Shown piece after piece: positions 63,973 through 64,000 of a stretch of DNA of 64,000 bases. The stretch is from contig NZ_JAKLTN010000003.1 of NCBI RefSeq assembly GCF_022012295.1, positions 117,421-181,420 of the forward strand. The letters run 5' to 3'. Made by a program: the position numbers and the translations under genes. Numbering within the stretch: position 1 is the first letter of the stretch; the number at the start of each line of letters is the position of its first letter. The stretch is from Dechloromonas hankyongensis. Lineage in GTDB: Bacteria; Pseudomonadota; Gammaproteobacteria; Burkholderiales; Rhodocyclaceae. The notes beneath the pieces were generated by a model. The model was not told the origin of the DNA, did not search any database, and saw nothing but the letters and a program-made list of their open reading frames with translations.

Positions 63973-64000
63973 GTTTCAGCCTTTTCGCAAATCACCGCTC

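Overview
The window is about 64 kb of GC-rich bacterial chromosome. Gene content, gene order and protein style point to a betaproteobacterium of the Rhodocyclales (Dechloromonas/Azonexus-like). That placement is an inference from lptD-surA-pdxA-rsmA, dusB-fis, hemCDXY, an algZ/algR-like pair beside argH, PedF-type and Sox-type cytochromes, and many heme proteins. No rRNA, tRNA, CRISPR array or intact insertion sequence was seen.

Layout. 0-5.7 kb: tail of a DUF2892 protein, then the minus-strand operon lptD-surA-pdxA-rsmA (outer-membrane biogenesis, B6, rRNA methylation). 5.8-12.3 kb: a plus-strand run amgK-murU (peptidoglycan recycling), pepP, ubiH, a MenA-like prenyltransferase, dusB-fis. 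12.4-16.6 kb: purH, an Excalibur-domain gene, purD, hemF. 16.6-20.8 kb: the minus-strand heme operon hemC-hemD-hemX-hemY. 20.8-26.0 kb: a plus-strand block (thioredoxin-fold protein, TPMT-like methyltransferase, exported protein, pepN, RNase H-like protein). 26.0-29.7 kb: glutaredoxin fusion, AlgR/AlgZ-like two-component system, and divergent argH. 29.8-35.2 kb: OsmC protein, an NtrC-family two-component system, two OmpA-domain lipoproteins behind a sigma-54 promoter, and a PedF-like cytochrome c. 35.2-41.9 kb: grxD-prmC-prfA and hemA, separated by a diguanylate cyclase and a sorbosone-dehydrogenase-like protein. 41.9-45.8 kb: sulfate uptake genes sbp-cysT-cysW-cysA. 46-58.3 kb: lithotrophic sulfur oxidation, comprising small cytochromes, a SoxH-like metallohydrolase, flavocytochrome c sulfide dehydrogenase, an ArsR-type SoxR, soxCDYZAXB and a periplasmic rhodanese. 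58.4-64 kb: a small Arg-rich protein, chrA, an ECF41 sigma module with its own promoters and a frameshifted target, two poorly characterised genes and a less GC-rich tail.

How it works together. The Sox genes describe periplasmic oxidation of thiosulfate and sulfide. SoxXA attaches the substrate to the SoxY cysteine, SoxB releases sulfate, SoxCD oxidises the sulfane sulfur, and FCSD with its cytochrome handles sulfide. An ArsR repressor sits between the two divergent arms over a promoter that contains a matching palindrome. The heme genes (hemA, hemC, hemD, hemX, hemY, hemF) supply a genome rich in c-type cytochromes.

Most interesting signals: (1) an ECF41 sigma gene with two copies of the promoter TGTCACA-N16-CGTC, one before the sigma gene and one before its carboxymuconolactone-decarboxylase partner, which carries a one-base frameshift; (2) a sigma-54 promoter with exact -24/-12 spacing and paired GTTGC-N5-GCAAC palindromes beside an NtrC-type two-component system; (3) three very short likely or possible genes: a 59-residue Arg-rich protein, a 34-residue membrane peptide and a 35-residue ORF resembling the FtsZ N-terminal nucleotide-binding loop, followed by a terminator.
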